Below, piece by piece: positions 34,328 through 34,336 of a stretch of 34,336 nt of DNA. Both the position numbers and the translations under genes were made by a program. Every line of letters starts with the position of its first letter. Position 1 is the stretch's first letter. A model generated the notes under the pieces. It was given only the letters and a program-made list of their open reading frames with translations. It did no database searches and was not told where the DNA came from. The DNA comes from Methylobacterium bullatum (GTDB lineage Bacteria; Pseudomonadota; Alphaproteobacteria; Rhizobiales; Beijerinckiaceae), in contig NZ_NKUG01000037.1 in assembly GCF_014845095.1 (NCBI RefSeq), positions 1-34,336 of the forward strand, in the 5' to 3' direction.

Positions 34328-34336
34328 CCGCGTCCT

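Noticed and set aside
34174..34336. Glycine riboswitch upstream of gcvP
   Set aside because: Only about 40 bases separate the ATG from the palindromic repeat and no riboswitch-like core is seen; a riboswitch, if any, would precede gcvT outside the window.

Overview
The window reads as chromosomal DNA of a high-GC alphaproteobacterium of the Hyphomicrobiales (Rhizobiales). The best indicator is the acpXL-fabZXL-fabF2XL-fabF1XL-adh-lpxXL cluster, the rhizobial-type locus that makes and attaches the very-long-chain fatty acid of lipid A. Housekeeping gene types and intergenic palindromes would fit Methylobacterium/Methylorubrum or relatives, but the genus is an inference. The window looks like a whole draft contig: bases 5-23 resemble the Nextera transposon mosaic end (17 of 19 bases), and the right end stops inside a dispersed palindromic repeat.

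Layout. 1-930: a small secreted Gly/Tyr-rich protein, a 44-residue small ORF and tRNA-Gly(GCC), all on the minus strand. 976-3764: a NUDIX-FAH gene pair (-) divergent from a GlcD/D-2-hydroxyglutarate dehydrogenase-type flavoprotein (+). 4080-5730: a DUF2218 protein and an M29 aminopeptidase (+). 5759-13367: a long minus-strand array with the lipid A VLCFA genes, read acpXL, fabZXL, fabF2XL, fabF1XL, a FabG-like reductase, a small exported SH3-like protein, an MDR-type dehydrogenase, lpxXL and a DUF1223 thioredoxin-like protein. 13740-17711: an AI-2E family permease (+) and aconitase acnA (-). 18012-18489: a RelBE-type toxin-antitoxin pair. 18553-22282: cytochrome c maturation genes ccmAB and ccmCDG, separated by an antisense SOUL heme-binding gene and an AraC remnant. 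22300-28505: yciB, ftsY, an RluA-type pseudouridine synthase, mtaB, dapF and an exported GyrI-like domain protein. 28518-34173: a PvdE-like peptide/siderophore exporter, ogt and gcvP.

How the genes fit together. The VLCFA block encodes a dedicated carrier protein, a dehydratase, two ketosynthase-fold proteins, a ketoreductase and an MDR-family reductase candidate, which together could carry a full elongation cycle, and the acyltransferase that moves the product to lipid A. FabF2XL lacks the catalytic Cys and one of the two catalytic His residues, so it probably partners FabF1XL like a chain-length factor. The ccm block exports heme and supplies reductant for c-type cytochrome assembly.

Two families of long imperfect intergenic palindromes are present. 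One (25.25, 31.1 and 34.2 kb) has three copies, and the 31.1 kb copy carries a precise 33-bp insertion that is itself a palindrome. The other has copies at 8.7 and 30.4 kb. No CRISPR array, rRNA, prophage or complete insertion sequence was seen. I found no wholly new multi-gene system. The least conventional elements are the catalytically degenerate FabF2XL within an extended VLCFA cluster, the nested palindromes and the orphan exporter.
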